64,000 nt of DNA from an uncultured Clostridia bacterium (GCA_937876375.1 CALEHY010000009.1:124001-188000), one strand, 5' to 3'. Positions 41,107-50,489 are shown, counted from the first letter of the stretch. Notes: generated from the sequence alone by a model not told the origin. Numbers and translations: made by a program.

Positions 41107-41661
41107 TTATTCAAAAAAGTCGCTAAAATCATCGTCGTAATAGAAATCGAAATCGTCGCTATAATCATCATCAAATTCATTAAAATACTTAGTAAAATCG
41201 TCATTGTAATTAACTACATAATCTGTAATATTTGCACTAAGCTGTACAACAAACGAGATAAAAACAACAATCATCACACCAGCAAGTGCTAGCATAAAGT
41301 ATGAATTTTTCTTGTGTTTTTTCTTATTCGAAATTTGGTAATCAACAAGATCAGTAGAATTGCACGCTGTACAGTAAACCTGTGTACTAGGATATGACGC
41401 ACCACATTTTGTGCACATTTTTGGCACATTCTTCTCAATAGTCTTGCGACAGCAAAGATAGATAAATGGTACTGTAATTGGAAAAAATACAGTGAACACA
41501 ATCCATACTACCTCATCCTTAACGCCAATGGATTTTGCATCATAATGTATAGCTAATGTCATAAATACTCTAAATGAAATCAACACAATAACAATACCTA
41601 TAACATTAAACAAGGCATCAATACTTAGCGATAGCAAATCTTCCCATGGTATATTATTCAT
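41107..41661 (-). CDS. Zinc-ribbon membrane protein with acidic tail
   Basis: 184 residues. Hydrophobic helices lie at about 10-38, 50-70 and 122-145. Between them is a zinc ribbon (CTKCGASYPSTQVYCTACNS). The tail is extraordinarily rich in Asp and Tyr/Phe (DDYSDDFDFYYDDDFSDF) after the last helix. The function is unknown. It is 17 nt after the FRG gene, on the same strand. Confidence 0.6.
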   Translation of the reverse strand: MNNIPWEDLLSLSIDALFNVIGIVIVLISFRVFMTLAIHYDAKSIGVKDEVVWIVFTVFFPITVPFIYLCCRKTIEKNVPKMCTKCGASYPSTQVYCTACNSTDLVDYQISNKKKHKKNSYFMLALAGVMIVVFISFVVQLSANITDYVVNYNDDFTKYFNEFDDDYSDDFDFYYDDDFSDFFE

Positions 41662-41678
41662 AAATATTCTCCTTTAGC

Positions 41679-42620
41679 TTATAGCTTTGAATTCTTCTTT
41701 AAATCATTAACAATGCTGTTAAGATTAGTTATTTTCTTATAGGAATAATATGGCTTTTCATCAAGCAAGCGATTAACTAGCTCTGGACAAACCTCCTTGC
41801 TAATCACCCATTTTTTAATAACAAATTCATCTCTAATCTTCTTTGTGAGATATGAGCTACCTATAAGTGAAAAATCATCAAGAAGTAGGAATACCCCTTG
41901 CTGAAATCTCATCAAATCGTTAGTAGGAACGTCAATAAGTTTTGCCGATGGCGAGGTCAAATCAAGAAATGTTCTGCCTTTTAATCTGTTATGGATATTC
42001 TTAAAGCTTGACAATGAATTATGATTTTTAAAATCAAAATTTGTCACAGAATTGTTAAACAGTACAACACTATAATTTTTTATCCACTCATTTGCCTTAT
42101 CAACCGAATCGGTATAATCCTCATCATTTTTTAACTCAATGGTATAGATAATTATATCTTTCTTATACTGTTTTCTGTCCTTAAGTGCAAAAGACAATGC
42201 AACGTCAAGGCTCTTGGTAAAATCAATAAGAGGACTTATGCCAAAATAGTGCTGTGAAAAAGCTAAAAATGGATATAATTTATCAACAGAGATTTTGCCA
42301 ATAATGTTTTCGTACAAGTCAAAATACGACGATAATGAATGATAGTGGTCATACAAGCTGTTGGCGTCAACAACCGTGGCTGTATCACCTGTGGTGAAAA
42401 AGCTCTCACGATTTCTAAAAATAGTTGGCAAAAGTGGACGAGATAAGCTTTCTACCCTTTCGCCACGATAATAGATATGCTTTTTCTCTTCACTTGGCTT
42501 TAGCAAAAGCTCATCAAATTCGTCAACAGTAGTAATTCTGACAGCATCAGCACGATAGTTAAAATCGAATTCGTCCTCTAACAGCTCTGTAATCGAGTCC
42601 TTTGGATTAATCAATTTCAT
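41679..42620 (-). CDS. FRG-domain protein coupled to an Rrf2 regulator
   Basis: 313 residues. YYRGERVESLSRPLLPTIFR and, further on, FLAFSQHYFGISPLIDFTKSLDVALSFAL are the FRG-domain motifs (the Phe-Arg-Gly start and the QHYG..T.LLDFT....AL.FA block). The FRG domain is of unknown biochemistry and is seen in toxin-like and mobile contexts. The gene overlaps the Rrf2 regulator by 4 nt, so the two are co-translated. Function open. Confidence 0.75.
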   Translation of the reverse strand: MKLINPKDSITELLEDEFDFNYRADAVRITTVDEFDELLLKPSEEKKHIYYRGERVESLSRPLLPTIFRNRESFFTTGDTATVVDANSLYDHYHSLSSYFDLYENIIGKISVDKLYPFLAFSQHYFGISPLIDFTKSLDVALSFALKDRKQYKKDIIIYTIELKNDEDYTDSVDKANEWIKNYSVVLFNNSVTNFDFKNHNSLSSFKNIHNRLKGRTFLDLTSPSAKLIDVPTNDLMRFQQGVFLLLDDFSLIGSSYLTKKIRDEFVIKKWVISKEVCPELVNRLLDEKPYYSYKKITNLNSIVNDLKKNSKL

Positions 42621-43051
42621 ATTACATAATCGAATGAATTATCGTTACTCTTATCAATAATATCCTGCAATGTAATACCATCTAGATAATCATTGATAAT
42701 GTCATTCAATCCCTTCCAAACATATAGGGTTTTACAATACTCTGCTCTGTCGCACTGTAATGTTGGCTGGTCAAGACAAGCTACAGGAGCTAGACCACCC
42801 TCTGTAATACGAAGAATATCGCCAACAGTATAGCTATCAGCAGATTTTGCAAGACGATAGCCTCCCTGATATCCACGATTAGTTTGTAATATTTCTGGCT
42901 TATTTAACATAGCGACAATCTGCTCAAGATATTTTTTTGATATCTCTTGTCTTGCAGCAATATCCTTTAGTGAAACATATCCGTCACCTTGGTTTTCTGC
43001 TAAATCAATAAGCATTCTAAGGGCATATCTCCCCTTTGTTGAAATTTTCAT
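42617..43051 (-). CDS. Rrf2-family transcriptional regulator (IscR-like)
   Basis: 144 residues from the ATG at 43051. The winged HTH starts MKISTKGRYALRMLIDLAEN and shows IAARQEISKKYLEQIV. Three cysteines (CLDQPTLQCDRAEYC) lie in the place where IscR binds an Fe-S cluster, so it may sense iron or oxidants. Its partner is the FRG gene. No isc/suf genes are nearby. Confidence 0.85.
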   Translation of the reverse strand: MKISTKGRYALRMLIDLAENQGDGYVSLKDIAARQEISKKYLEQIVAMLNKPEILQTNRGYQGGYRLAKSADSYTVGDILRITEGGLAPVACLDQPTLQCDRAEYCKTLYVWKGLNDIINDYLDGITLQDIIDKSNDNSFDYVI

Positions 43052-43103
43052 AATATCACCCAATACATATAATACCACCAAATCACTAGGTTTTCAAGCA
43101 TTA

Positions 43104-43132
43104 ATAGAAAAAAGGGACCAAAACAGTCCCTT
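43104..43132 (-). terminator. Terminator of clpC
   Basis: AAGGGAC (43112-43118) pairs with GTCCCTT (43126-43132), and leftward a T-run follows. The clpC stop lies at the edge of the stem. Confidence 0.75.
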
Positions 43133-45557
43133 AATGCTTAAATACAAACTCATTATTTACATAATCAATAATATATTCAGTGTCATAATCAATGCTATTA
43201 TCTAGTATTAATTCAGACAATTTATCCTCTATTTTTGATTGTATAACTCTTCTTAACGGTCTTGCACCATAATCCTTGTCAAACCCAGCACCCGCTATAG
43301 CACTGACAGTTTTGTCAGTAAATGACAAATTAATACTAATCGCTTTAGCACGCTGTACAACATTGTTAAGCATACGCTTTGCAATCTCCTCAATTTCGCC
43401 CTTTTCAAGCTGATTGAAAACAATTATTTCATCAAGTCGATTAAGAAATTCTGGTTTGAATGTGCGTTTTAAATCAGGCATAATAAGGTCATCAATACTT
43501 TTATTACCATCGTCCTCTACAAAACCAAGACTCTGGGTTTTGCTAGTGATTTTTGATGCTCCAATATTTGAAGTCATTATTACAATTGTATTCTTAAAAG
43601 ATACAGCTCTGCCTTGCGAGTCAGTCAAAACTCCATCCTCTAATATTTGCAGGAGCATATTGTATATATCATTATGAGCCTTTTCTATTTCATCAAAAAG
43701 AACTATGCTATACGGCTTGCGTCTGACCTTTTCCGTCAATGCTCCACCATCATCATAGCCAACATATCCAGGAGGTGAGCCAATAAGCTTTGATACAGAA
43801 TGCTTTTCCATATATTCGGACATATCAAGCTTTATGATAGCATTATCACTGCCAAACATAGCATCAGCAAGTGCTCTGCACACCTCTGTTTTGCCCACAC
43901 CAGTTGGTCCAAGGAATATGAACGATCCGATAGGTCTATTAGGATTTTTTAATCCTACTCTACCACGACGAATTGCTCGACAAACTGATGATACTGCTTT
44001 GTTCTGACCAACAACACGCTTGTGTATTATGTTCTCTAGCTCCAATAATCGCTTTGACTCCTCTTGATTTAACTGTGACAAAGGAATACCAGTCCAATCG
44101 GAGACTATAGCTGATATTTCATCTGGAGTGACAACCTTTACTGAATGAAAAGATGCATTTTTCCACTTGCTTTTTTCATTATTAAGAAGTATTTCAAGCT
44201 GATTTTGTTCATCTCGCAATCTTGCTGCACCCTCATAATCTTGAGATTTTATTGTAGACTGCTTTTCCTGTTCAATACGCTTTATTTCGTCCTCCATAGA
44301 CCTTAAATTTGGAGGAAACATTTGAGCATTTAATCTAACATACGACGCTGCTTCATCAACAAGGTCAATCGCTTTGTCAGGCAAAAACCTATCTGCAATA
44401 TATTTGCTAGAAAGCTTTACTGCAGATATTATCGCATCATCAGTTATTTTCACCTTGTGATGAGCCTCATATTTATCTCTAATACCATACAATATATCTA
44501 TTGCTTCATCCTCTGTTGGCTCTTCAATATCAATAGGCTGAAAGCGTCGCTCAAGTGCACTGTCTTTTTCGATATTCTTACGATATTCGTCAATAGTGGT
44601 TGCACCAATTATCTGTATCTCACCTCTAGCAAGTGATGGTTTTAGTATATTTGCTGCATCAACAGCGCCCTCTGCTGCTCCAGCACCCATAATATTATGC
44701 ATCTCATCAATAAAAAGAATAATATCGTCATTATCCTTTACCTCCTGCATAACCTTTTTAACACGCTCCTCAAAATCGCCTCTATATTTCGTTCCAGCAA
44801 CCATTGAGGTTAGGTCTAATGAAATTATCTTCTTTCTTCTTAATAGCTCTGGCACCTCATCACAGACAATTTTTAATGCCAGTCCCTCTGCAATTGCTGT
44901 TTTGCCAACGCCTGGTTCACCAACAAGGCAAGGATTGTTCTTTTTTCTTCGAGATAGAATTTGTATAACTCTTTGTATCTCTTTATCTCTGCCGATGACA
45001 GGATCAATTCTGCCTTGCTTTGCAACCTCGGTCAAATCTGTTCCAAATTCATCCAATGTTGGAGTTTTGGACTTATACTTTTTACTTTGTTTTTGCTGTT
45101 GAGTTGTATCGTTGTCCATATTTGATAGAGAGGTAGCAATATTATCAATAATTTGATTTTCATCAACGCCAAGCTCATTTAAAAATCTAACAGCATAGCT
45201 GTCATTTTCTCTAGTTAATGCTATTAACAGATGCTCTGTACCAACAAATGAATTCATCATTCCCCTAGCAACCTGAAAAGATATTTCAATAATTCTTTTT
45301 GAACGAGGAGTAAAATCATTTGGTGTTAGCTTTGTTGGCTGACCAATTCCAATATTAGCAATAATCAATTTTTCGATGCTATCAAGAGTTACATTCTTTG
45401 ATAGTAGAGCAGTTGCACCAAGTCCAGTACCTTCCTTAAGCAATCCAACAAGTATATGCTCACTACCGACATAACTATGACCGTAGTTTTCTGCTGCCTT
45501 GATGGCAAGATTGAGCACCTCATTAGCCTTTTGAGTAAAAGAATTAAATCTGAATAT
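43131..45557 (-). CDS. clpC: ClpC-type ATP-dependent protease ATPase subunit
   Basis: 808 residues if it starts at the ATA codon at 45557. There, AGGGGG lies 7 nt upstream and the ClpC N-terminus FRFNSFTQKANEVL aligns exactly. No ATG/GTG/TTG is found in frame there. The only common start, a TTG at 45599, adds 14 residues and has no ribosome site. Two Clp-N repeats, GEPGVGKT (D1), a UVR-type linker (QDYEGAARLRDEQNQLE) and GPTGVGKT (D2) are present. It is an unfoldase for ClpP, with no CtsR or McsAB genes nearby. Family secure; start codon uncertain. Confidence 0.9.
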   Translation of the reverse strand: MFRFNSFTQKANEVLNLAIKAAENYGHSYVGSEHILVGLLKEGTGLGATALLSKNVTLDSIEKLIIANIGIGQPTKLTPNDFTPRSKRIIEISFQVARGMMNSFVGTEHLLIALTRENDSYAVRFLNELGVDENQIIDNIATSLSNMDNDTTQQQKQSKKYKSKTPTLDEFGTDLTEVAKQGRIDPVIGRDKEIQRVIQILSRRKKNNPCLVGEPGVGKTAIAEGLALKIVCDEVPELLRRKKIISLDLTSMVAGTKYRGDFEERVKKVMQEVKDNDDIILFIDEMHNIMGAGAAEGAVDAANILKPSLARGEIQIIGATTIDEYRKNIEKDSALERRFQPIDIEEPTEDEAIDILYGIRDKYEAHHKVKITDDAIISAVKLSSKYIADRFLPDKAIDLVDEAASYVRLNAQMFPPNLRSMEDEIKRIEQEKQSTIKSQDYEGAARLRDEQNQLEILLNNEKSKWKNASFHSVKVVTPDEISAIVSDWTGIPLSQLNQEESKRLLELENIIHKRVVGQNKAVSSVCRAIRRGRVGLKNPNRPIGSFIFLGPTGVGKTEVCRALADAMFGSDNAIIKLDMSEYMEKHSVSKLIGSPPGYVGYDDGGALTEKVRRKPYSIVLFDEIEKAHNDIYNMLLQILEDGVLTDSQGRAVSFKNTIVIMTSNIGASKITSKTQSLGFVEDDGNKSIDDLIMPDLKRTFKPEFLNRLDEIIVFNQLEKGEIEEIAKRMLNNVVQRAKAISINLSFTDKTVSAIAGAGFDKDYGARPLRRVIQSKIEDKLSELILDNSIDYDTEYIIDYVNNEFVFKH

Positions 45558-45706
45558 AACAATTCCCCCTACAGAATAAATCAATAAGATTATTGACAAT
45601 TAAACAAACAAATAAACAGTATCATATGTCGAAAAATCTCATATTATGTAATATATGTCTTTTGGCTGTTATGGCAAGACATATAAATCTAATAAGGAGA
45701 GAGCAT

Positions 45707-46639
45707 ATGACTATTTATCGAAACAATGATAACAACCAATGTCCTAGACCTCCAAGACCTCCTTTCCCACCATTTCCACCAGTACCTCCAGTACCTCCAG
45801 TACCACCGGTGCCTCCATTTCCACCAATTCCTCCTGAACCAATATACATTATTGGCCCAACAGGTCCACAGGGTCCAAGAGGTATCCAAGGTGTTCCAGG
45901 ACCTATGGGACCAACTGGTCCACAAGGCGTTACAGGTATGCAGGGTGTACAAGGTCCTATGGGTCCAACTGGTGCAACTGGTCCTATCGGACCTACTGGC
46001 CCACAGGGTGTTCAAGGTATACAGGGCTTAGCTGGTACAAATGGTACAGATGGAGCTACCGGACCTACTGGTCCAACTGGTCCAATTGGTGCTACAGGTC
46101 CAACTGGTCCTACCGGTCCTCAAGGCTTACAAGGTCCAGCCGGTTTAGATGGTACAGATGGTGTTGATGGCGTTGATGGCGCTACTGGCCCAACTGGTCC
46201 AACCGGACCTACAGGTCCTACCGGTCCTGCTGGTGTAGCAGAAGCAGCAAATCTATTCACACCTGCTACAATTAACGCAACCAGATACAAGCCTGGTGAC
46301 CCAATCGAGTTCACTAATATCGGTTTTTCAACAAAAGGAATTGTTAAGAACACAGCAACAAGCGTTCTACTAACTCAAGCAGGAACCTACAGTGTTAACT
46401 ACACAGCAAATGTTAGCACTTCAGGTAGACTTGAAGTAAGAATTAACAATACTCCTGTACCACATTCAACCAATGGCGTATTCAGTGGAGGAACAATTAC
46501 TAACTCAGTTATTGTAAACACAACCACCCCAAATTCTGTCCTAACTATTAACAATCCATCAGATTCTAGAAGTAATATCGAGCTCATCTCAAATGGTGAA
46601 ATGATTCGAAACTCAATTAGCATTATGAAAATAATGTAA
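45707..46639 (+). CDS. Collagen-like surface protein with BclA-like C-terminus
   Basis: 310 residues from the ATG at 45707 behind AAGGAGAGAGC. The N-terminus is polar, then a Pro-rich hinge (PPVPPVPPVPP). About 38 or more Gly-X-Y triplets (mostly GPT) fill residues 47-175. The C-terminal about 130 residues (NLFTPATINATRYKPG...) form a C1q/TNF-like trimerisation domain, as in exosporium proteins such as BclA. There is no signal peptide, which is usual for proteins delivered to the spore surface. The next gene is a glycosyltransferase that may modify the Thr residues. Confidence 0.85.
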   Translation: MTIYRNNDNNQCPRPPRPPFPPFPPVPPVPPVPPVPPFPPIPPEPIYIIGPTGPQGPRGIQGVPGPMGPTGPQGVTGMQGVQGPMGPTGATGPIGPTGPQGVQGIQGLAGTNGTDGATGPTGPTGPIGATGPTGPTGPQGLQGPAGLDGTDGVDGVDGATGPTGPTGPTGPTGPAGVAEAANLFTPATINATRYKPGDPIEFTNIGFSTKGIVKNTATSVLLTQAGTYSVNYTANVSTSGRLEVRINNTPVPHSTNGVFSGGTITNSVIVNTTTPNSVLTINNPSDSRSNIELISNGEMIRNSISIMKIM

Positions 46640-46646
46640 AAAACAA

Positions 46647-46664
46647 GGGATGGTTAGCCATCCC
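46647..46664 (+). other. Stem-loop between the collagen gene and glycosyltransferase
   Basis: GGGATGG-TTAG-CCATCCC without a T-run. It may slow read-through or protect the mRNA end rather than terminate it. Confidence 0.45.
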
Positions 46665-46688
46665 ATACATAATTATAGGAGTGATACA

Positions 46689-47759
46689 ATGAAAATAGTA
46701 GTATATGCGATATGCAAAAACGAAGCTCAATTCGTTGATAGATGGGTCAAATCAATGAGTGAGGCTGATGAAGTATTTGTTACTGACACTGGCTCTACTG
46801 ATAACACAATATATGAATTAGAGAGCAGAAATGTTACTGTAAACAAGATAAATATTTCACCTTGGAGATTTGACGAAGCTAGAAACAAATCGTTAGAATT
46901 TGTCCCATCTGATGCTGATATATGTGTATGTACTGATTTGGACGAAGTGTTCGACAAAGGCTGGAGAAATGAGTTAGAACGCATATGGACAAAAGATACA
47001 ACAAGAGCAAGATATAACTATATTTGGAGCACAAATGATGACGGTAGTATTGGCACAAGTTTTTGGATAGAAAAGATACACGCTAGAAATGGATTCAAAT
47101 GGGTACACCCTGTTCACGAGGTATTGAGCTACGATGGTAAAAAGCCTGATAATTATGTTACACTACAAAACATTACCTTAAGACACTTTCCGGACAAGAA
47201 CAAATCAAGAGGACAATATCTACCACTACTAGAGATGAGTGTAGATGAAGATCCAAATGATGATAGAAATATGCACTATCTTGGCAGAGAGTACATGTAC
47301 TACAAGCAATATGATAACTGCATAGAAACATTAAAAAGACACCTTTCTTTGCCAAACGCAACATGGCGTGACGAAAGGTGTGCATCAATGAGATATATAG
47401 CAAGGTCATACAGAGCATTAGGCAATAAGGACGAGGCTATAGCATGGCTATACAGAGCCATAGCTGAAGCTCCGTATTTAAGAGAGCCATATATCGAGCT
47501 TGCAAAAATTATGTATGATAATGAGAAATGGGAGCTAACATATGCTTTAATAAACGAGGCATTAAAAATCACTGAAAAGCCGAAAACTTATATTAATGAA
47601 GCATTCTGCTGGAACAGTCTGCCATACGATATGATAAGCATAGCAGCTTATAATATAGGGCTATATCAAAAGGCTCTAGATTTCGCTCAAAAGGCATATG
47701 ACATTAATAATGATAAAAGAATAAAAGATAATATAAAAATAATAAAGAGTAGCCTATAA
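46689..47759 (+). CDS. Family 2 glycosyltransferase with TPR-like C-terminus
   Basis: 356 residues from the ATG at 46689 behind TAGGAGTGATACA. The GT2 N-terminus (IVVYAICKNEAQFVDRWVKS, VFVTDTGSTDN) leads to a DxD-type motif (CTDLDEVFDKGW). The C-terminal third has TPR-like helices (YRALGNKDEAIAWLYRAIAEAPYLREPYIELA). It lies 50 nt after the collagen-like gene and is probably its glycosyltransferase. The donor sugar is unknown. Confidence 0.85.
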   Translation: MKIVVYAICKNEAQFVDRWVKSMSEADEVFVTDTGSTDNTIYELESRNVTVNKINISPWRFDEARNKSLEFVPSDADICVCTDLDEVFDKGWRNELERIWTKDTTRARYNYIWSTNDDGSIGTSFWIEKIHARNGFKWVHPVHEVLSYDGKKPDNYVTLQNITLRHFPDKNKSRGQYLPLLEMSVDEDPNDDRNMHYLGREYMYYKQYDNCIETLKRHLSLPNATWRDERCASMRYIARSYRALGNKDEAIAWLYRAIAEAPYLREPYIELAKIMYDNEKWELTYALINEALKITEKPKTYINEAFCWNSLPYDMISIAAYNIGLYQKALDFAQKAYDINNDKRIKDNIKIIKSSL

Positions 47760-47770
47760 GCTACTCTTTA
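47743..47770. terminator. Bidirectional terminator
   Basis: TAAAGAGTAGC (47743-47753) pairs with GCTACTCTTTA (47760-47770). Both flanking stop codons are inside the hairpin. Confidence 0.75.
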
Positions 47771-48170
47771 CATAATCAATTGAGTTCTGCTCGCACCAGG
47801 CAACAGCCTTGTTGAGCACATATTCATCCTCAAAGCCATCCCAGTTTTCAGAAAGCTCTGGATAAATATTAAAATATTTCCAAAAAGTTTCAACATATTT
47901 TTCGTTATCAATCTTAGAAAAAGCATTCTTCAGCTTTGTATTAGACAAGCCAGATACATAAGCACGCATAACTTCTTCGTCAGATACGGTAAAATATGGT
48001 ATATAGCCAAGTGATAAGAAATAAGCAGACTGTGACATATCATCAGGAGTCTCTATATCAGATAAGGATAATATATCACGAATAGTATAGTCATTTAAAG
48101 AGAACCAAAATTGATCTGCTCCACTCCAACCCTTTCGGAGCGAATCAGCATCAAGAACAAAACTCTTCAT
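47754..48170 (-). CDS. Hypothetical protein co-transcribed with leuD
   Basis: 138 residues, all-helical and acidic, with aromatic pairs (FWFSLNDY, YVETFWKYFNIYPELSENWDGF, and VAWCEQN near the end). It slightly recalls the UPF0158 family, which is not certain. It follows leuD at 20 nt with its own GGAGG, so it probably shares the operon. Its 3' end converges with the glycosyltransferase gene. Confidence 0.55.
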   Translation of the reverse strand: MKSFVLDADSLRKGWSGADQFWFSLNDYTIRDILSLSDIETPDDMSQSAYFLSLGYIPYFTVSDEEVMRAYVSGLSNTKLKNAFSKIDNEKYVETFWKYFNIYPELSENWDGFEDEYVLNKAVAWCEQNSIDYVKSSL

Positions 48171-48190
48171 ACCAAATATTCCTCCAAATA

Positions 48191-48670
48191 TTAGCCTATT
48201 GATTTCATCAAACCACCATTTTTAATAATATTTTGGATGAATGGTGGGAATGGCTGAGCCTGATAGGTCTTGCCAGTAGTGATATTAGTAATAACACCAG
48301 TATCAAAGTTAACCTCAACCTCATCGCCAGCCTTAATATCTTTTGCAGCCTCATCACATTCAAGAATAGCAAGACCGATATTGATAGCATTACGATAGAA
48401 AATACGTGCAAATGTTGAAGCGATAACACATGAAATACCAGAAGCCTTGATAGCGATTGGTGCGTGCTCACGAGATGAGCCACAGCCAAAATTAGCCTCT
48501 GCAACCATAATGTCGCCAACCTTTACATTGCTAGCAAAATCAGCATCAATATCCTCCATACAATGAGAAGCCAGCCAAGCCTCATCAGAACGATTCAAAT
48601 ATCTTGCTGGAATGATAACGTCAGTATCAACATTATCGCCAAACTTATGTACTAAACCCTTTGCGTTCAT
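48191..48670 (-). CDS. leuD: 3-isopropylmalate dehydratase small subunit
   Basis: 159 residues, the short LeuD2/HACN type. The motif ANFGCGSSREHAPIAIKASG is present. It forms the swivelling domain of the aconitase-like heterodimer with LeuC, turning 2-isopropylmalate into 3-isopropylmalate. It follows leuC by 12 nt. Confidence 0.95.
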   Translation of the reverse strand: MNAKGLVHKFGDNVDTDVIIPARYLNRSDEAWLASHCMEDIDADFASNVKVGDIMVAEANFGCGSSREHAPIAIKASGISCVIASTFARIFYRNAINIGLAILECDEAAKDIKAGDEVEVNFDTGVITNITTGKTYQAQPFPPFIQNIIKNGGLMKSIG

Positions 48671-48682
48671 AAGATAACCTCC

Positions 48683-49942
48683 TTATAGGCTTGCAGGATC
48701 TGCAATGTAGCCCTTAACAGCTGATGCTGCTGCTACTGCAGGAGATGCAAGATAGATTTCACTCTTTGTATGACCCATACGGCCAACAAAGTTACGATTT
48801 GAGGTAGACACTGCCTTCTCACCAGCAGCAAGAATACCCATATGTCCACCAAGACAAGGACCACAGGTTGGAGTTGATACGATAGCACCAGCCTCAACAA
48901 AAATCTCTGCAAGTCCCTCTTTGATACAATTTAGATAAATTGTCTGTGTTGCAGGAATAACGATTACACGAACGCCATCAGCAACCTTCTTGCCCTTAAG
49001 GATTTCAGCTGCGATACGCATATCCTCCATACGACCATTTGTACAAGAGCCGATAACAACCTGATCAATCTTAATCTCATCAATCTCGTCGATAGTCTTT
49101 GTATTCTCTGGTAGATGAGGAAAAGCAACAGTTGACTTAAGAGTAGAAAGGTCGATAGTAATAACCTCATCATACTCTGCGTCAGCATCAGCCTCAAACA
49201 CCTTATATTCTCTTTCTGAACGATCCTTTACATACTCTAGTGTGATATCATCAACTGGGAAAATACCATTCTTTGCACCACACTCGATAGCCATATTAGC
49301 AATACATAGTCTGTCGTCCATAGAAAGCGCTGCAATACCATCACCAGTGAACTCTAGTGACTTGTATAGAGCACCGTCAACACCAATCTTGCCGATTAGG
49401 TGAAGGATAACGTCCTTACCACTGATAAAGCCATTCTTCTTGCCAGTGATAACAACTTTAATAGCAGATGGCACCTTGAACCAAGCCTTGCCAGTAACCA
49501 TACCAGCAGCCATATCGGTAGAGCCAACACCAGTAGAGAATGCACCAAGTGCACCATATGTACAGGTATGAGAATCAGCACCAATAATACAATCACCGGC
49601 AGTAACGATACCTTGCTCTGGTAGAAGAGCGTGCTCGATACCCATATTACCTACGTCAAAGTAATGTGTAATACCATTTGCCTTTGCAAATTCTCTAACC
49701 TGCTTGCAGTTCTCTGCAGACTGAATATCCTTGTTAGGAGTAAAATGGTCCATAACAAGAGAGATACGAGTCTTGTCGAAAACTGACTTCTTTTCAAACT
49801 TATTCATCTCGTTGATAGCTACTGGAGAGGTAACGTCATTACCAAGCACCATATCCAAATTAGCCTCAATAAGCTGACCTGCTACAACACTGTCAAGTCC
49901 TGCGTGAGCAGCAAGGATTTTTTGAGTCATAGTCATTCCCAT
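48683..49942 (-). CDS. leuC: 3-isopropylmalate dehydratase large subunit
   Basis: 419 residues from the ATG at 49942 (a GTG three codons earlier is possible). Fe-S ligand cysteines are in VIGSCTNGR and PTCGPCLGGHMG. It carries the [4Fe-4S] cluster of the leucine-pathway dehydratase. Part of ilvB-ilvN-leuC-leuD. Confidence 0.95.
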   Translation of the reverse strand: MGMTMTQKILAAHAGLDSVVAGQLIEANLDMVLGNDVTSPVAINEMNKFEKKSVFDKTRISLVMDHFTPNKDIQSAENCKQVREFAKANGITHYFDVGNMGIEHALLPEQGIVTAGDCIIGADSHTCTYGALGAFSTGVGSTDMAAGMVTGKAWFKVPSAIKVVITGKKNGFISGKDVILHLIGKIGVDGALYKSLEFTGDGIAALSMDDRLCIANMAIECGAKNGIFPVDDITLEYVKDRSEREYKVFEADADAEYDEVITIDLSTLKSTVAFPHLPENTKTIDEIDEIKIDQVVIGSCTNGRMEDMRIAAEILKGKKVADGVRVIVIPATQTIYLNCIKEGLAEIFVEAGAIVSTPTCGPCLGGHMGILAAGEKAVSTSNRNFVGRMGHTKSEIYLASPAVAAASAVKGYIADPASL

Positions 49943-49961
49943 ATCAATCACCTATTCCTTA

Positions 49962-50474
49962 TTATTCTACGTCCTCAGTAAAGGACTGGTCACCTCTTTG
50001 GAGTGAGGTAATACCTGTACGAGCAAGCTCAACAATACCAAAGTGCTCCTCAAGATAATTGACAAATCTGTCAATAGTCTCGCCAGCACCAGTAAACTCT
50101 AGTGTAATAGTTGTAAGAGAAATATCGATTACACGAGCACCATAGCGCATATTGAATGCAAGAAGCTCATTCTTCTGCTCGATACCCTGTGCGTGCACCT
50201 TAACTAGCAAAAGCTCTGATGCTACAGAATTCTCATCTGTAAGCTCTGTTACCTTCTTAACAATCTCAAGCTTTGCAAGCTGACGCTTAATCTGACGGAA
50301 ATTCTCTCTCTCGGTATTAGTCTCAATTGTCATACGAGAAAACTTTTCATCCTCTGTCTCACTAACAGTAAGAGATGAAATGTTGTAATTTCTTCTTGAG
50401 AACAAGGAAGCAACTCTTTGAAGTACACCACTCTCATTATCAACAAGAACTGATAAAACAAGCTTTTCTTTCAT
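49962..50474 (-). CDS. ilvN: Acetolactate synthase small (regulatory) subunit
   Basis: 170 residues with an N-terminal ACT domain (LSVLVDNESGVLQRVASLFSRRNYNISSL) and the C-terminal domain of IlvN/IlvH. It gives feedback sensitivity to valine. Follows ilvB at 15 nt. Confidence 0.93.
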   Translation of the reverse strand: MKEKLVLSVLVDNESGVLQRVASLFSRRNYNISSLTVSETEDEKFSRMTIETNTERENFRQIKRQLAKLEIVKKVTELTDENSVASELLLVKVHAQGIEQKNELLAFNMRYGARVIDISLTTITLEFTGAGETIDRFVNYLEEHFGIVELARTGITSLQRGDQSFTEDVE

Positions 50475-50489
50475 AGCTGGACCTCCTTA

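Noticed and set aside
45558..45706. CtsR or HrcA operator upstream of clpC
   Set aside because: I looked for tandem GGTCAAA heptads and a CIRCE-type inverted repeat and found neither.
45689..46015. Trp-rich open frame antisense to the collagen repeat
   Set aside because: It is the complement of GPT/GPQ codons, which read as Trp/Gly-rich in that frame. No ribosome site or start context supports it.
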